The notes: generated by a model not told the origin, from the letters alone. Counted from the stretch's first letter, positions 35,268 through 44,577 are shown. The stretch is DNA of 64,000 bases from Propionibacteriaceae bacterium (GCA_017306015.1 JAFKJK010000020.1:1-64000); one strand, 5' to 3'. A program made the numbers and translations.

Positions 35268-36742
35268 TGCTGGTTGTCCTCCCCGGCCTGGCGGCCCTGC
35301 TCGGCGGCTTCGATGGCGGCCTTGGCGGCTGCCTCGGTCTTCGTCCCGGCCCGTTTCCGGAACACCCAGCCGGCGATGTTGCGCTGCTGACCGCGCGCGA
35401 CGGCGAGCTCGCCGGGACCCACCGGGCCGGTGATCGTGGAGCCGGCCGCGACGTAGGCGCCGTCCCCGATCTGGACCGGGGCGACCAATACCGAGTCGCT
35501 GCCGACGAAGCTGTGGTCACCGACGGTCGTGGTGTACTTGGCGACCCCGTCGTAGTTGGCGAAGATCGTGCCGGCGCCGATGTTGACGCCCTCGCCCAGT
35601 TCCGCGTCCCCGCAGTAGGTGAGGTGGGGCACCTTGGTGCCGGCCCCGATCACAGCCTTCTTGGTCTCGACGAAGGCACCGATCTTGCCCCGCTCCCCCA
35701 ACTCGGTTCCCGGCCGCAGGTAGCTGAACGGGCCGACCGTGGCAGCCGCTGCGATCACCGCGAGTTCGGCGTGCGTTCGGGTCACGGTGGCATTCTCGCC
35801 GACTTCGACGTCGATCAGCGTCGTGTCCGGGCCGATGGTCGCCCCGGACGCAACCGACGTGGCGCCCTCCAGCGATGTGCCCGGCAACAGGGTGACGTCG
35901 GGAGCGAGGTCAACCCCGGCGTGCACCCAGGTCGTCGCGGGATCGATGACGGTGACCCCGTCGAGCATCCAGCGGTTCAGGATCCGCCGGTTGAGTTCGG
36001 CGTTCAGCCGGGCCAGCTGGACGCGGTCGTTGACGCCCTCCGCCTGGACCCAGTCCTCCAGCAGGTGGGCGCCCACCCGTCCGCCGGCGGACCGGGCGTG
36101 GGCGATCACATCGGTGAGATACAGCTCGCCGGCCGCATTGGCCGTGCCCAGCGCTGCGATCCCCGTGCGCAGCGCTTCGGCGTCGAAGGCGTAGACACCG
36201 GAGTTGATCTCGGCGATCTGCAGCTCGTCCGCCGACGCGTCCGCCTGTTCGACGATGCGGACGACCTGGTCGTGATCGCGGACGACCCGGCCGTAGCCGG
36301 TCGGATCCGGCACCCGGGCCGTGAGGACGGTGACGGCGTTGCGCTCGTTGCGGTGACGACTCACCAGCTCGACCAGCGTCTCCCCCGCCAGCAACGGGTT
36401 GTCCCCGGACGTCACCACGACCTCGCCGGAGACCTCGCCGAGGACGGACAGGCCGGAGCGGACGGCGTCCCCGGTGCCGAGTGCCTGCTCCTGGACGGCG
36501 ATCGTCGCGTGCGGCGCGATCTCGGCGAGGTGGGCGGTGACCTGCTCCCGCTCATGACCGACCACGACGACGAGGTGCTGTGGCGACAGGGCGTCCGCGG
36601 TGTCGACGGCTAGCGAGATCATCGTCTGCCCGGCGAGCTTGTGCAGCACCTTCGGGGTGGCGGACTTCATTCGGGTGCCCGCGCCCGCCGCCATGATGAC
36701 CACGGCGGCAACGGCTTCGGTCGGTGACTGCTGATGGGTCAT
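35264..36742 (-). CDS. glmU: bifunctional N-acetylglucosamine-1-phosphate uridyltransferase/glucosamine-1-phosphate acetyltransferase
   Basis: 492 residues. The N-terminal pyrophosphorylase domain opens with 'VVIMAAGAGTRMKSATPKVLH' and carries 'QEQALGTGDAV' and 'VTSGDNPLL'. The C-terminal half (~260 on) is a left-handed beta-helix acetyltransferase with repeats such as 'IGDGAYVAAGSTITGPV'. A charged Ala-rich tail follows. It makes UDP-GlcNAc for peptidoglycan. The tRNA-Gln gene lies directly upstream on the same strand. Confidence 0.97.
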   Translation of the reverse strand: MTHQQSPTEAVAAVVIMAAGAGTRMKSATPKVLHKLAGQTMISLAVDTADALSPQHLVVVVGHEREQVTAHLAEIAPHATIAVQEQALGTGDAVRSGLSVLGEVSGEVVVTSGDNPLLAGETLVELVSRHRNERNAVTVLTARVPDPTGYGRVVRDHDQVVRIVEQADASADELQIAEINSGVYAFDAEALRTGIAALGTANAAGELYLTDVIAHARSAGGRVGAHLLEDWVQAEGVNDRVQLARLNAELNRRILNRWMLDGVTVIDPATTWVHAGVDLAPDVTLLPGTSLEGATSVASGATIGPDTTLIDVEVGENATVTRTHAELAVIAAAATVGPFSYLRPGTELGERGKIGAFVETKKAVIGAGTKVPHLTYCGDAELGEGVNIGAGTIFANYDGVAKYTTTVGDHSFVGSDSVLVAPVQIGDGAYVAAGSTITGPVGPGELAVARGQQRNIAGWVFRKRAGTKTEAAAKAAIEAAEQGRQAGEDNQQ

Positions 36743-36768
36743 AGGGTCTCCCAGCGTTGTCGAGTCCG

Positions 36769-36847
36769 CTCCCCGGGCAGGAGTCGAACCTGCGTCGCTA
36801 ATCCTGATTCAAAGTCAGGCGGGCCCTGCCGGCAGACCAACCGGGGA
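36769..36847 (-). tRNA. tRNA-Gln (anticodon TTG)
   Basis: Cloverleaf on the minus strand: acceptor TCCCCGG/CCGGGGA, D-arm GGTC/GGCC, anticodon stem CCTGA/TCAGG with loop CTTTGAA (TTG), T-arm GCAGG-TTCGACT-CCTGC, discriminator G as in tRNA-Gln. It is slightly long: two bases join the D and anticodon stems and the variable loop is 9 nt. A tRNA-Gln beside glmU is also my recollection of the mycobacterial layout. Confidence 0.88.
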
Positions 36848-36922
36848 ACGATCGTCCTGCGACGACCAGCGCCAACTCTACGGGATTCGCCGTCACCTGC
36901 CGGGCGGGCCAGAATAGGGGGC

Positions 36923-37600
36923 ATGTCAGCAGTCCCGGCGACCGCGCGGGCCCGGCGCAGCCGGGTGCGGATGACTCGCAGCGAGCGCCGCGAGCAGCTC
37001 ATCGACGTCGCCAGGGCACTGTTCGCCGAGCGCGGCCTGGAGGGCACGTCGGTCGAGGAGATCGCCGCCCATGCCGGAGTCAGCAAGCCGGTGATCTACG
37101 AGCACTTCGGCGGCAAGGAGGGCCTCTACGCCGTCGTCGTCGACCGCGAGGTGCGAACGCTCCACGACGCCATCCGGGCGGCCATCACCACGCCCGACGC
37201 CAGCGCGCGCGCTCTGATCGAGCTGGGGACGCTGGCGCTGCTGGACTACATCGACGACCGTCCGAACGGCTTCCGGATCATCTCCCGCGATCCGTCGGGC
37301 ACCTCTCCGGAGGGGTCGTTCCAGACGATCCTGTCGGACATCGCGTCCCGGGTGGAGGATCTGCTCGCCAAGGAGTTCGGCAAGCGGGGGCTCGAGTCGG
37401 ACGTCGCGCCGCTGTACGCCCAGATGCTCGTCGGCCTGGTGGCGCTGGGCGGCCAGTGGTGGATGGATACCCGCGACGAGCAGGGAATGGCCAAGCCGGC
37501 CGTCGCGGCGCACCTGGTGAACCTCGCCTGGAACGGCATGCGGAACCTCAGCCCCAACCCCCGGCTGGTCGGGACGCGGCGGATCACCCCGGTCGACTGA
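36923..37600 (+). CDS. TetR-family regulator
   Basis: 225 residues from the ATG at 36923 (AGGGGG upstream). The TetR HTH lies at ~residues 18-64: 'TRSERREQLIDVARALFAERG', 'TSVEEIAAHAGVSKPVIYEHF', 'GGKEGLYAVVVDRE'. The C-terminal ligand domain resembles the regulator found next to glmU/mfd in mycobacteria. It is divergent from glmU and tRNA-Gln. Its stop codon TGA is the first three bases of a copy of the 30-bp dispersed repeat, so the repeat has landed at or formed the gene's end. Confidence 0.9.
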   Translation: MSAVPATARARRSRVRMTRSERREQLIDVARALFAERGLEGTSVEEIAAHAGVSKPVIYEHFGGKEGLYAVVVDREVRTLHDAIRAAITTPDASARALIELGTLALLDYIDDRPNGFRIISRDPSGTSPEGSFQTILSDIASRVEDLLAKEFGKRGLESDVAPLYAQMLVGLVALGGQWWMDTRDEQGMAKPAVAAHLVNLAWNGMRNLSPNPRLVGTRRITPVD

Positions 37601-37670
37601 ACCGAAGTACCTGTCCCCGACGGTTCACGCGGCGGTCGGCTGAACCTAAGTACCTGTCCCCGATGGTTCA
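37598..37670 (+). repeat. cluster B of the 30-bp palindrome-ended repeat (2 copies)
   Basis: Copies at 37598-37627 and 37641-37670, same orientation, 13 bp apart, between the TetR and MFS genes. Ends are TGAACC and GGTTCA with core GTACCTGTCCCC; the second copy has one change in the left arm (CCTAAG). The first copy supplies the TetR stop codon. Confidence 0.95.
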
Positions 37671-37728
37671 CGCGGCGGAGGGGGCGGACGGCCCCGAAAG
37701 CGCTCTCACCGTCGGTTAGGGTGAGCGG

Positions 37729-38901
37729 GTGACGTCGACGAAGCTGTCCCGGGCCGTCGCGGCCGTGACCATGCTGTTCAGCTACAACGGCCTGGTGATC
37801 GGCATCTGGGCCGCGTCCATCCCGTCCCTGCAGAAGCGGTTCGCGCTCGAGGCCTGGCACCTCGCGATCCTGTTCGTGGTGATGGGACTCGCGGCGATCG
37901 GCTCCATGCAGGTGTGCGGACGGCTGGCCGACCGCTACGGCGCCCGTCGGGTAGCCCTGGCCATGCTGCCCGTGCTCTGCGTCGGCATCGTGGTCGCCGG
38001 CTCGTCCACCAGCCTGGTCGCCCTGTTCGTCGGAGCGATCGCGCTCGGGATCGGCAACGGCGGCATCGACGTGGCCATGAACGCGATCGGCGTCCAGGTG
38101 GAGAAGGCCCGGACGAAGCCGATCATGAGCTTCTTCCACGGCACCTGGTCCATCGGCAACATGGTCGGCGCCCTGCTGCTCGTCCTCCTCGCGCCGGTCT
38201 TCGGCCACCAGGCCGATCCCACCGTCCTCACGGTCGCCATCGCCGGCGCCGTCCTCGGTGTTGGCGTCTTCTTCGCCGGTCTGCAGATCGTCCCCGAGAC
38301 CGAACCGGTCATCCACGTCGACGAAGCCGGCGAGAAGGTGCCGATCCCGCGGGCGGCCTATCTGCTCGGCCTGATGGCGATCGCCTTCGGCCTCGGTGAG
38401 GGGACGGCCAACGACTGGTCCGGGCTGCACGCGGCACAGGTCGCCGGCGTAGAACCCACGACCGCCGCGCTGGCCTTCACCTTCTTCGCGGCATTCATGG
38501 TGGTCATCCGATTGCTCGGCGACTTCCTCGTCGCCCGGTTCGGACGCCGCGCCGTGACCATGTTCGGCGGCGCCTGCTCGGCCGCCGGCTACCTCGTCGT
38601 CGCCCTCTTCACCCCGCTGCCGGTGCTGCTCCTCGGCTGGTCGCTGGTCGGCCTGGGAGTCGGCATGATCGCACCGCAGGTCTACGCGGTCGCCGGCCAC
38701 ACCGCGGGCGGACGCGGGCTGGCCGTCGTCGTCACCTTCGGCTACGCCACCTTCCTGATCTCCCCTGCCCTGATCGGCTTCCTCGTCGGGCACATCGGCA
38801 TCCAGCAGACCATGTTCGTGCCGGCGGTCCTGCTGCTGGGGCTGCTGTTCGTCGCCCGGGTGATGCCGGCCAGACAGCCTGCGCAGACCGCCGTCAGTTG
38901 A
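37729..38901 (+). CDS. MFS transporter
   Basis: 390 residues from a GTG, with about 12 membrane helices. The motif A-type loop 'GRLADRYGARRVALAM' (~residues 65-80) and 'GIGNGGIDVAMNAIGVQVEKA' resemble FucP/YbjJ-like sugar or drug carriers. The substrate is not predictable. Its 3' end overlaps the convergent ispE gene by 8 bp. Confidence 0.88.
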   Translation: MTSTKLSRAVAAVTMLFSYNGLVIGIWAASIPSLQKRFALEAWHLAILFVVMGLAAIGSMQVCGRLADRYGARRVALAMLPVLCVGIVVAGSSTSLVALFVGAIALGIGNGGIDVAMNAIGVQVEKARTKPIMSFFHGTWSIGNMVGALLLVLLAPVFGHQADPTVLTVAIAGAVLGVGVFFAGLQIVPETEPVIHVDEAGEKVPIPRAAYLLGLMAIAFGLGEGTANDWSGLHAAQVAGVEPTTAALAFTFFAAFMVVIRLLGDFLVARFGRRAVTMFGGACSAAGYLVVALFTPLPVLLLGWSLVGLGVGMIAPQVYAVAGHTAGGRGLAVVVTFGYATFLISPALIGFLVGHIGIQQTMFVPAVLLLGLLFVARVMPARQPAQTAVS

Positions 38902-39820
38902 TCAGGCGCGCCCCGGGCACCGGTCCGGTGACCCGCTTGACCGAGCGGCACAGGCCGGAACAGGACAGGTCGACCGACAGGTCGACGGCCTGCGCCTCGT
39001 TCGCGGCGAGGAAGGCCACCGTCGGGCCCGAGCCGGACACGATCGCGCCGATCGCGCCGAGTTCGGTGCCGTGCTCGATCAGCGTCTCCAACTCGGGACG
39101 CAGCGCCCACGCTGCGGTCTGCAGGTCGTTGACCAGGTGCTCGCCGAGCGCGAGCGGGTCTCCGGACACCAGCGCGTTCAGCAGCGCCGGCGGAACCTGG
39201 AGATCGCCGGACGCGCCGAACCCGTTGCGGTCGAACAGTCCGAACACCTCGGGCGTGGCGAGCTCGCCCTCGCTGAATGCCAGCACCCAGTGATAGGTGC
39301 CGCGGCTCAGCACCGGCGCCAGCTGGTCGCCACGGCCGGTGCCCAGCGCCGTCCCGCCGGTGAGGCAGAACGGGACGTCGGCGCCGAGCCGCGCCCCGAA
39401 CTCGGCCAACTCCTCCGGGGAGACGTCCAGGTCCCACAGCACCGCGCACGCCAGCAGCGCACCCGCGGCGTCCGCCGAGCCGCCGGCCATCCCACCGGCG
39501 ACCGGGATCGACTTCCGGATCAGCAGCTCGACGCCGACCGGGCCGGTCGCGACCAGGTCGCGCAGCAGCCTGGCGGCCCGCAGGGCCAGGTTTGACTCGT
39601 CGGTCGGCACCCGGGCGGCCTGGTCGCCGATCACCCGGACGCTGAAGCTGCCCGGCGGAGCCCACCTGGCCTCGATCTCGTCGTAGACCGAGACGGCCTG
39701 GAACACGGTGGCGAGCGAGTGGTAGCCGTCCGGACGACGCTTGCTCGAGAGCAGGGCGAGGTTGATCTTCCCCGCGACCCGCACCCGGACCGCTTCGGCA
39801 ACGCTCACCTCGGACGACAT
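38894..39820 (-). CDS. ispE: 4-diphosphocytidyl-2-C-methyl-D-erythritol kinase
   Basis: 308 residues, GHMP kinase fold. 'VRVAGKINLALLSSKRRPDGYH' is the IspE N-terminal signature; 'IPVAGGMAGGSADAAGALLA' is the ATP-binding loop; 'GAIGAIVSGSGPTVAFLA' is GHMP motif 3. It phosphorylates CDP-ME in the MEP isoprenoid pathway. It follows rsmA by 14 bp on the minus strand, the usual actinobacterial pairing. Confidence 0.95.
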   Translation of the reverse strand: MSSEVSVAEAVRVRVAGKINLALLSSKRRPDGYHSLATVFQAVSVYDEIEARWAPPGSFSVRVIGDQAARVPTDESNLALRAARLLRDLVATGPVGVELLIRKSIPVAGGMAGGSADAAGALLACAVLWDLDVSPEELAEFGARLGADVPFCLTGGTALGTGRGDQLAPVLSRGTYHWVLAFSEGELATPEVFGLFDRNGFGASGDLQVPPALLNALVSGDPLALGEHLVNDLQTAAWALRPELETLIEHGTELGAIGAIVSGSGPTVAFLAANEAQAVDLSVDLSCSGLCRSVKRVTGPVPGARLIN

Positions 39821-39834
39821 GGCGCCACGCTATC

Positions 39835-40701
39835 TCAACGGGTGGCAGCCCCCGCGAGAGGGAGAGCCTCCGCAATCCGGGCGAAGTCGGCGATGCCGAG
39901 CACCTCTCCCCTCGCCTGCGGGTCCACCCCGGCCGCGAGCAGCGCGTCGGTGGCGGCGGCCGCCGAGCCGAAGAGGCCCGCCAGCGCCTGGCGCAGCATC
40001 TTGCGGCGCTGGGAGAACGCCGCGTCCACCACGGTGAACACCTGCTCACGGGTGGCCTGGGTGCCGGGCGGGTCGCGGCGGACCAGCGCGACGAGCCCGG
40101 ACTCCACATTCGGCACGGGCCAGAACACCGTCGGGGGGACGCTGCCGACGCGCTTGGCCGAGCAGTACCAGGCCAGCTTGGCCGACGGGACGCCGTAGGT
40201 ACGCGAACCGGGCGGGGCGACCAGCCGGTCGGCCACCTCGGCCTGGACCATCACCAGCCCCCTGGTGACGGACGGGAAGCGGGCGAGCAGGTGCAGCAGC
40301 ACGGGCACGCTGACGTTGTACGGCAGGTTCGCCACCACGGCCGTCGGCTGGGGGTCGGGAAGCTCGTCGACGCGCAGGGCGTCCGCCTCGATCACCCGCA
40401 GCCGATCCGCGCGTCCGGGCAGCCGCTCGGACGCCGTCCGGGGGAGCCGGGCCGCGAGGCTCCCTTCGATCTCGACCGCGATCACGCCGGCGGCGACCTC
40501 CAGCAGGCCGAGCGTGAGCGAGCCGAGTCCCGGCCCGATCTCGAGCACCACGTCGTCGGGCCCGACCCCGGACACCGCCACGATCCGGCGGACCGTGTTG
40601 GCGTCGTGGACGAAGTTCTGGCCGCGCTGCTTGGTCGGACGCAGGTCCAGCTCCGCCGCCAGTGCGCGAATCGTGCGGGGATCGAGCAGGGCGTCGGACA
40701 C
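39835..40701 (-). CDS. rsmA: 16S rRNA (adenine-N6,N6)-dimethyltransferase
   Basis: 288 residues. '[21 protein letters not shown]' is the KsgA/Dim1 signature; motif I is '[16 protein letters not shown]'; the catalytic motif is '[18 protein letters not shown]'. It dimethylates A1518 and A1519 (E. coli numbering). It is preceded by tatD with a 3-bp gap and followed by ispE. Confidence 0.96.
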   Translation of the reverse strand: MSDALLDPRTIRALAAELDLRPTKQRGQNFVHDANTVRRIVAVSGVGPDDVVLEIGPGLGSLTLGLLEVAAGVIAVEIEGSLAARLPRTASERLPGRADRLRVIEADALRVDELPDPQPTAVVANLPYNVSVPVLLHLLARFPSVTRGLVMVQAEVADRLVAPPGSRTYGVPSAKLAWYCSAKRVGSVPPTVFWPVPNVESGLVALVRRDPPGTQATREQVFTVVDAAFSQRRKMLRQALAGLFGSAAAATDALLAAGVDPQARGEVLGIADFARIAEALPLAGAATR

Positions 40702-40704
40702 GGC

Positions 40705-41577
40705 TCAGCCCCAGTCGCCGAAGACGGCGGACGCGTTCGCGCCCAACTGGCCGCACAGCTCGGCGAGGTCGGCCCCCCGCTGGTCGGCGACGAAGCGGAC
40801 GGTGTGAGGCAGCAGGTAGCTGGAATTCGGCTTGCCACGCTGCGGCACGGGGGTGAGGTACGGCGCGTCGGTCTCGACGAGCAGCCGGTCGGCCGGGGTG
40901 AGGCGCAGTGCGTCCCGCAGTTCAGTGTTGGCCTTGAACGTCACCGGTCCGGCGAAGGACAGCCAGCAGCCGCGATCGAGGCACGCCCGGGCGAACTCCG
41001 GGCCGCCGGAGAAGCAGTGCATCTGGACCCGCTCGGGCACGCCCTCCGCGTCCAGGACGTCGAGCACGTCGGCTCCGGCGTCCCGGCAGTGGATCACCAG
41101 CGCGAGATCGTGCTGCTTGGCCCAGGCGATGTGGGCGGCGAACGCGTCCCGCTGCCGGGCCTGGGCGGCCGGCTCGCGGGTGCGGAAGTAGTCCAGGCCG
41201 GTCTCGCCGACACCCCGGATGCCCGGCGACGTACCGAACAACGCTGCCAGGTCGTCCAGCGCGGACGTCAGGCCGTCCCCGAGCCTCGCGGCGTCGTTGG
41301 GGTGGATCGCCAGGACGGCCACGACCTCGGGATGCACATCGGCCAACGCGATCGCGTCCCGGGATGACGCGACGTCAGTGCCGACCTCGACCACGCGGGT
41401 GATGTTCACCGCGGCTGCGGCCGCGAGCGCGTCCGCCGTTGTCAGACCCGAGAACTCGGCGGTGCTGACCACGTGGGTGTGCGCGTCCGTTGTGGGCGCG
41501 GGCAGCCGCTCGGGCCGAGGGGGCAGGCCGAGACGGGCTTCGACGGGCTCTCCTTCGACAGGCTCAGGACCCGGCAT
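40705..41577 (-). CDS. tatD: TatD-family deoxyribonuclease
   Basis: About 290 residues from the ATG at 41577. Metal-binding motifs: 'TDAHTHVV' (HxH), 'GVGETGLDYFR' (catalytic Glu), 'VIHCRDAG', 'MHCFSGG' and 'LVETDAPYLTP'. The first ~20 residues are odd: MPGPEPVEGEPVEARLG comes from a short GC-rich repeat (41539-41570) of a kind common in Actinomycetota. The true start may be a later in-frame codon. The start overlaps the 3' end of rsmI by 14 bp. Confidence 0.9.
   Translation of the reverse strand: MPGPEPVEGEPVEARLGLPPRPERLPAPTTDAHTHVVSTAEFSGLTTADALAAAAAVNITRVVEVGTDVASSRDAIALADVHPEVVAVLAIHPNDAARLGDGLTSALDDLAALFGTSPGIRGVGETGLDYFRTREPAAQARQRDAFAAHIAWAKQHDLALVIHCRDAGADVLDVLDAEGVPERVQMHCFSGGPEFARACLDRGCWLSFAGPVTFKANTELRDALRLTPADRLLVETDAPYLTPVPQRGKPNSSYLLPHTVRFVADQRGADLAELCGQLGANASAVFGDWG
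41539..41570 (-). repeat. short dispersed-type element inside the rsmI/tatD overlap
   Basis: On the minus strand it reads GTCCTGAGCCTGTCGAAGG followed by an imperfect copy GAGCCCGTCGAAG. Sequences of this form are scattered through many actinobacterial genomes, from memory. Here it encodes the TatD N-terminus (GPEPVEGEPVE) and the RsmI stop. I see one instance in the window. Confidence 0.5.
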
Positions 41578-42451
41578 CCACGGCCTCCCTTCGCGCGGCC
41601 AGCGCCGCCTCGTACAACGGTTTGCGGGCGGTGCCCAGTTCCTCGGCCACAGCGGTGACCGCTGAGGCGAACCGCTCACCGTCCGCGACCCGCTGCAGCA
41701 CGGCCCGGACGGCGTCCTCGACCGGTGACGCCGCGACCGGCGCGCCCGCGACGACCACCGTGATCTCTCCCCGGACGCCGGCCGAGGCCCACTCGGCGAG
41801 CTCGGCGAGGCTCCCTCGCCGGGTCTCCTCGTAGGTCTTGGTGAGCTCCCGGCTGACCGCGGCCGGACGCTCGTCACCGAAGGCCGTTCGGGCGTCGGCG
41901 AGGAAGGCGTCCAGCCGGTGCGGAGCTTCGAAGAACACCATCGTGCGCGGCTCGCCGGCCAGCTCGGTCAGCCGTCGACGGCGCTGTTCGCCCTTGCGAG
42001 GCAGGAAACCCTCGAAACAGAACCGGTCGGTCGGCAGGCCGGACAGCGCCAGCGCAACCAGCACGGCCGACGGCCCGGGCACCACCCGGATCGGGACGCC
42101 GGCAGTGATGGCCGCAGTGACCAGTCGGAAGCCGGGATCGGACACGGTCGGCATGCCAGCGTCGGTCACGACGACGACGGTGGCACCGGCGAGCAGTTCG
42201 TCCAGCAGCTCGGCGGCCCGTCCGGCCTCGTTGCCGTCGAAGTAGGACACCACCCGCGCCGGACGCTGCCAGCCGAGTCGCGACAGCAGCAGTCCGAAGC
42301 GGCGGGTGTCTTCCGCCGCGACGATGTCGGCCGACTCGATCGCAGCCCGCAGTGCCGGGGACGCGTCGTCGGCATTGCCGATGGGCGTCCCGGCCAGCAC
42401 CAGCGCTCCCACGGTCGTCGGTTCCACGTCCGCCAGTATTCCCGATGCCAC
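41564..42451 (-). CDS. rsmI: 16S rRNA (cytidine-2'-O)-methyltransferase
   Basis: About 295 residues from a GTG at 42451; a GTG eight codons later is equally possible. The tetrapyrrole-methylase fold shows 'ALVLAGTPIGNADDASPA', 'ADIVAAEDTRRFGLLLSRLG', 'VVVVTDAGMPTVSDPGFRLV' and 'VPGPSAVLVALALSGLPTDRF', all RsmI signatures. It methylates C1402 (E. coli numbering). Two repeat copies (42467-42543) sit in its upstream region, shared with the divergent pmt gene. Confidence 0.93.
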   Translation of the reverse strand: MASGILADVEPTTVGALVLAGTPIGNADDASPALRAAIESADIVAAEDTRRFGLLLSRLGWQRPARVVSYFDGNEAGRAAELLDELLAGATVVVVTDAGMPTVSDPGFRLVTAAITAGVPIRVVPGPSAVLVALALSGLPTDRFCFEGFLPRKGEQRRRRLTELAGEPRTMVFFEAPHRLDAFLADARTAFGDERPAAVSRELTKTYEETRRGSLAELAEWASAGVRGEITVVVAGAPVAASPVEDAVRAVLQRVADGERFASAVTAVAEELGTARKPLYEAALAARREAVDAGS

Positions 42452-42466
42452 GCGCGCGGAGCGCCG

Positions 42467-42543
42467 CGAACCGAAGTACCTGTCCCCGACGGTTCAGGCC
42501 ACCCCGGTCAACCTGAACCGAAGTACCTGTCCCCGACAGTTCA
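42467..42543 (+). repeat. cluster C of the 30-bp palindrome-ended repeat (2 copies)
   Basis: Copies at 42467-42496 (first base C instead of T) and 42514-42543, same orientation, 17 bp apart, between divergent rsmI and pmt. Core GTACCTGTCCCC and the right end (G/A)GTTCA match clusters A and B. The elements occupy most of the shared promoter region. Confidence 0.95.
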
Positions 42544-42583
42544 CGCTGGCGGGCGCACAGGGACGGGCCACTACCATGGCGGG

Positions 42584-44299
42584 GTGACGTCATCGGACCC
42601 GCGGCCGGACGAGGCCGCCGAGCCCGTGATGGTGGATTCCCCCGTCCAGGACGGACCGTCCGACTACCCTGAGCCCGATCCCGAGACCCGGGTCTCGCCC
42701 CTGGCTCGGCTGCGGAGCACCGCCCACGCAGAGAAGCTGACCACGATCGAGCGGCTCCGGGACGGCCAGACGGCACTGCGGGACCGGCTGAACGGCTGGA
42801 TCGTGACCATCGCGATCACCCTGGTGGCGTTCTTCCTCAGACTGGTCAACCTCGGCTACCCGAACAAGCTGGTCTTCGACGAGACCTACTACGCCAAGGA
42901 CGCCTGGACGCTGTGGCTGTTCGGCTACGAGCGGGCCTGGCCCGACCCGGCCGAGAAGACCAACAGCAGCGTCGCCGCCGGCGACGTCAACATCTACAAG
43001 GACACCGCGGAGTTCATCGTCCATCCACCGGTGGGCAAGTGGCTGATCGGGTTCGGCGAACAGTTGTTCGGGATGAACTCGTTCGGCTGGCGGTTCATGC
43101 CGCTGGTGTTCGGCAGCCTGCTGGTGCTGATGACGATCCGGATGGCCCGGCGGCTGTCCCGCTCGACGCTGATCGGGGCGATCGCCGGCATCCTGCTGAC
43201 CTTCGACGGGCTGGCGTTCGCCATGTCACGGATCGCCCTGCTGGACATCTTCCAGGCGTTCTTCCTGGTCGCCGCGGTCGCCTGCGTGGTGGCCGACCGG
43301 GACTTCTACCGGGGCTGGCTGGCCGACCGGCTGGAAGCCATGGGCGTCCCCGATCTGGCCGGACGATTCGGCCCGGTGCTGTGGTGGCGGCCGTGGCGGC
43401 TGCTGGCCGGGCTGATGTTCGGCCTCGCGATCGGCACGAAGTGGAACTCGGTGTACGTGCTGGCGACGATGGGCCTGCTCAGCGTGATCTGGGACGTGGG
43501 CGCGCGGCGGCTGGCCGGTGCCGACTTCAAGGCCTGGCTCGCGCTGGTGATCGACGGAATCCCGGCCCTGATCCGGCTCGTCCTCGTCTCAGCGGTCGTC
43601 TACGTGGCCAGCTGGTGGGGCTGGCTGACCACCACCGGCGGCTGGGACCGCGACTGGGGTGACAGGCATCCCGACGACCCGCTCACCCAGGCGCTCGGGC
43701 CGATGTGGGCCTCCTTCCTCCAGTACCAGCGGGACATCCTCAACTTCCACACCGGCGACTACATCAACCACGTCACCCACAGCTACTCCGCGGCCCCGGC
43801 CGGCTGGCTGTTCATGATCCGTCCGATCGGCATCGACGCCGTCAACGGCATCAAGCCCGGCGAGGACGGCTGCCCGGCCGACGTGGACGGCTGCCTGCGT
43901 GTCGTCTCCGGCATGGGGACGCCGGTGCTGTGGTGGATGGCCGCGATCACCCTGATCGTCGGCCTGGTCTGGTGGATCGGCGGACGCGACTGGCGCTTCG
44001 GCGTCCCCATCATCGCCGCGATGTCGACCTACATCCCCTGGTTCTTCGCCGGCACCAGGCCGCTGTTCTTCTTCTACGCGATCACGATCATCCCGTTCAC
44101 CGTCACCGTGCTGGCGATGGTGATGGGCCTCATCCTCGGCCCGGCGGACGGACCCAAACGCTTCCGCGGCGCCGTCATCGTCGGCTCCCTGGTGGCGCTG
44201 GTCGTCCTCAACTTCGCCTACATCTACCCCGTCCTCACCGACGGCCTGCTGACCAGGGACCAGTACTACTCCCGGATGTGGCTGCAGAGCTGGATCTGA
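42584..44299 (+). CDS. pmt: polyprenyl-phosphate-mannose protein O-mannosyltransferase
   Basis: 571 residues from a GTG at 42584. After a ~75-residue cytoplasmic N-terminus come about eleven membrane helices. GT39 features: 'KLVFDETYYAKDAW' (catalytic Asp-Glu in the first loop), 'EFIVHPPVGKWLIGFGE', and 'GTKWNSVYVLATMGLLSV'. It transfers mannose from a polyprenyl carrier to exported Ser/Thr-rich proteins; the Thr/Ser-rich pilus tip protein is a possible client. Placement opposite rsmI is conserved in mycobacteria. Confidence 0.95.
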   Translation: MTSSDPRPDEAAEPVMVDSPVQDGPSDYPEPDPETRVSPLARLRSTAHAEKLTTIERLRDGQTALRDRLNGWIVTIAITLVAFFLRLVNLGYPNKLVFDETYYAKDAWTLWLFGYERAWPDPAEKTNSSVAAGDVNIYKDTAEFIVHPPVGKWLIGFGEQLFGMNSFGWRFMPLVFGSLLVLMTIRMARRLSRSTLIGAIAGILLTFDGLAFAMSRIALLDIFQAFFLVAAVACVVADRDFYRGWLADRLEAMGVPDLAGRFGPVLWWRPWRLLAGLMFGLAIGTKWNSVYVLATMGLLSVIWDVGARRLAGADFKAWLALVIDGIPALIRLVLVSAVVYVASWWGWLTTTGGWDRDWGDRHPDDPLTQALGPMWASFLQYQRDILNFHTGDYINHVTHSYSAAPAGWLFMIRPIGIDAVNGIKPGEDGCPADVDGCLRVVSGMGTPVLWWMAAITLIVGLVWWIGGRDWRFGVPIIAAMSTYIPWFFAGTRPLFFFYAITIIPFTVTVLAMVMGLILGPADGPKRFRGAVIVGSLVALVVLNFAYIYPVLTDGLLTRDQYYSRMWLQSWI

Positions 44300-44352
44300 T
44301 CGTTCCGCCGCGGTTGCGCCGAACGTAGACCGGCGTTGCAACTCGGCTGCCG

Positions 44353-44416
44353 GGGATCCCGGGGCAAGCCCGGGACGACACTCCCCCGCTGTCGTCCCGG
44401 CGAACGCCGGGATCCC
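44353..44416. repeat. inverted repeat (REP-like) downstream of pmt
   Basis: GGGATCCC...GGGACGAC (44353-44379) faces GTCGTCCC...GGGATCCC (44391-44416), each arm itself a smaller hairpin. The form resembles GTCGTCCCGGC-type REP sequences. It may end pmt transcription. The rest of the 44300-44577 gap shows no gene. Confidence 0.75.
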
Positions 44417-44577
44417 TGCACCACCGTCGCGACTCGTCTGTCCCAAGGGAACAGTCCCCCGATTCTTGCCCGACGAAGCCCCCGATGGGCCGCATCTCAC
44501 CGAGTTTCGAACCTTCGTGGGTGTCCCAGGCGGCCAATAGAGTGCGCTCGGCTGGCACCGACCTGAGGAGACTCACC

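Noticed and set aside
41918..44299. A 793-residue start for the protein mannosyltransferase.
   Set aside because: The extra N-terminus lies over rsmI on the opposite strand and through two repeat copies; the GTG at 42584 gives a normal protein.
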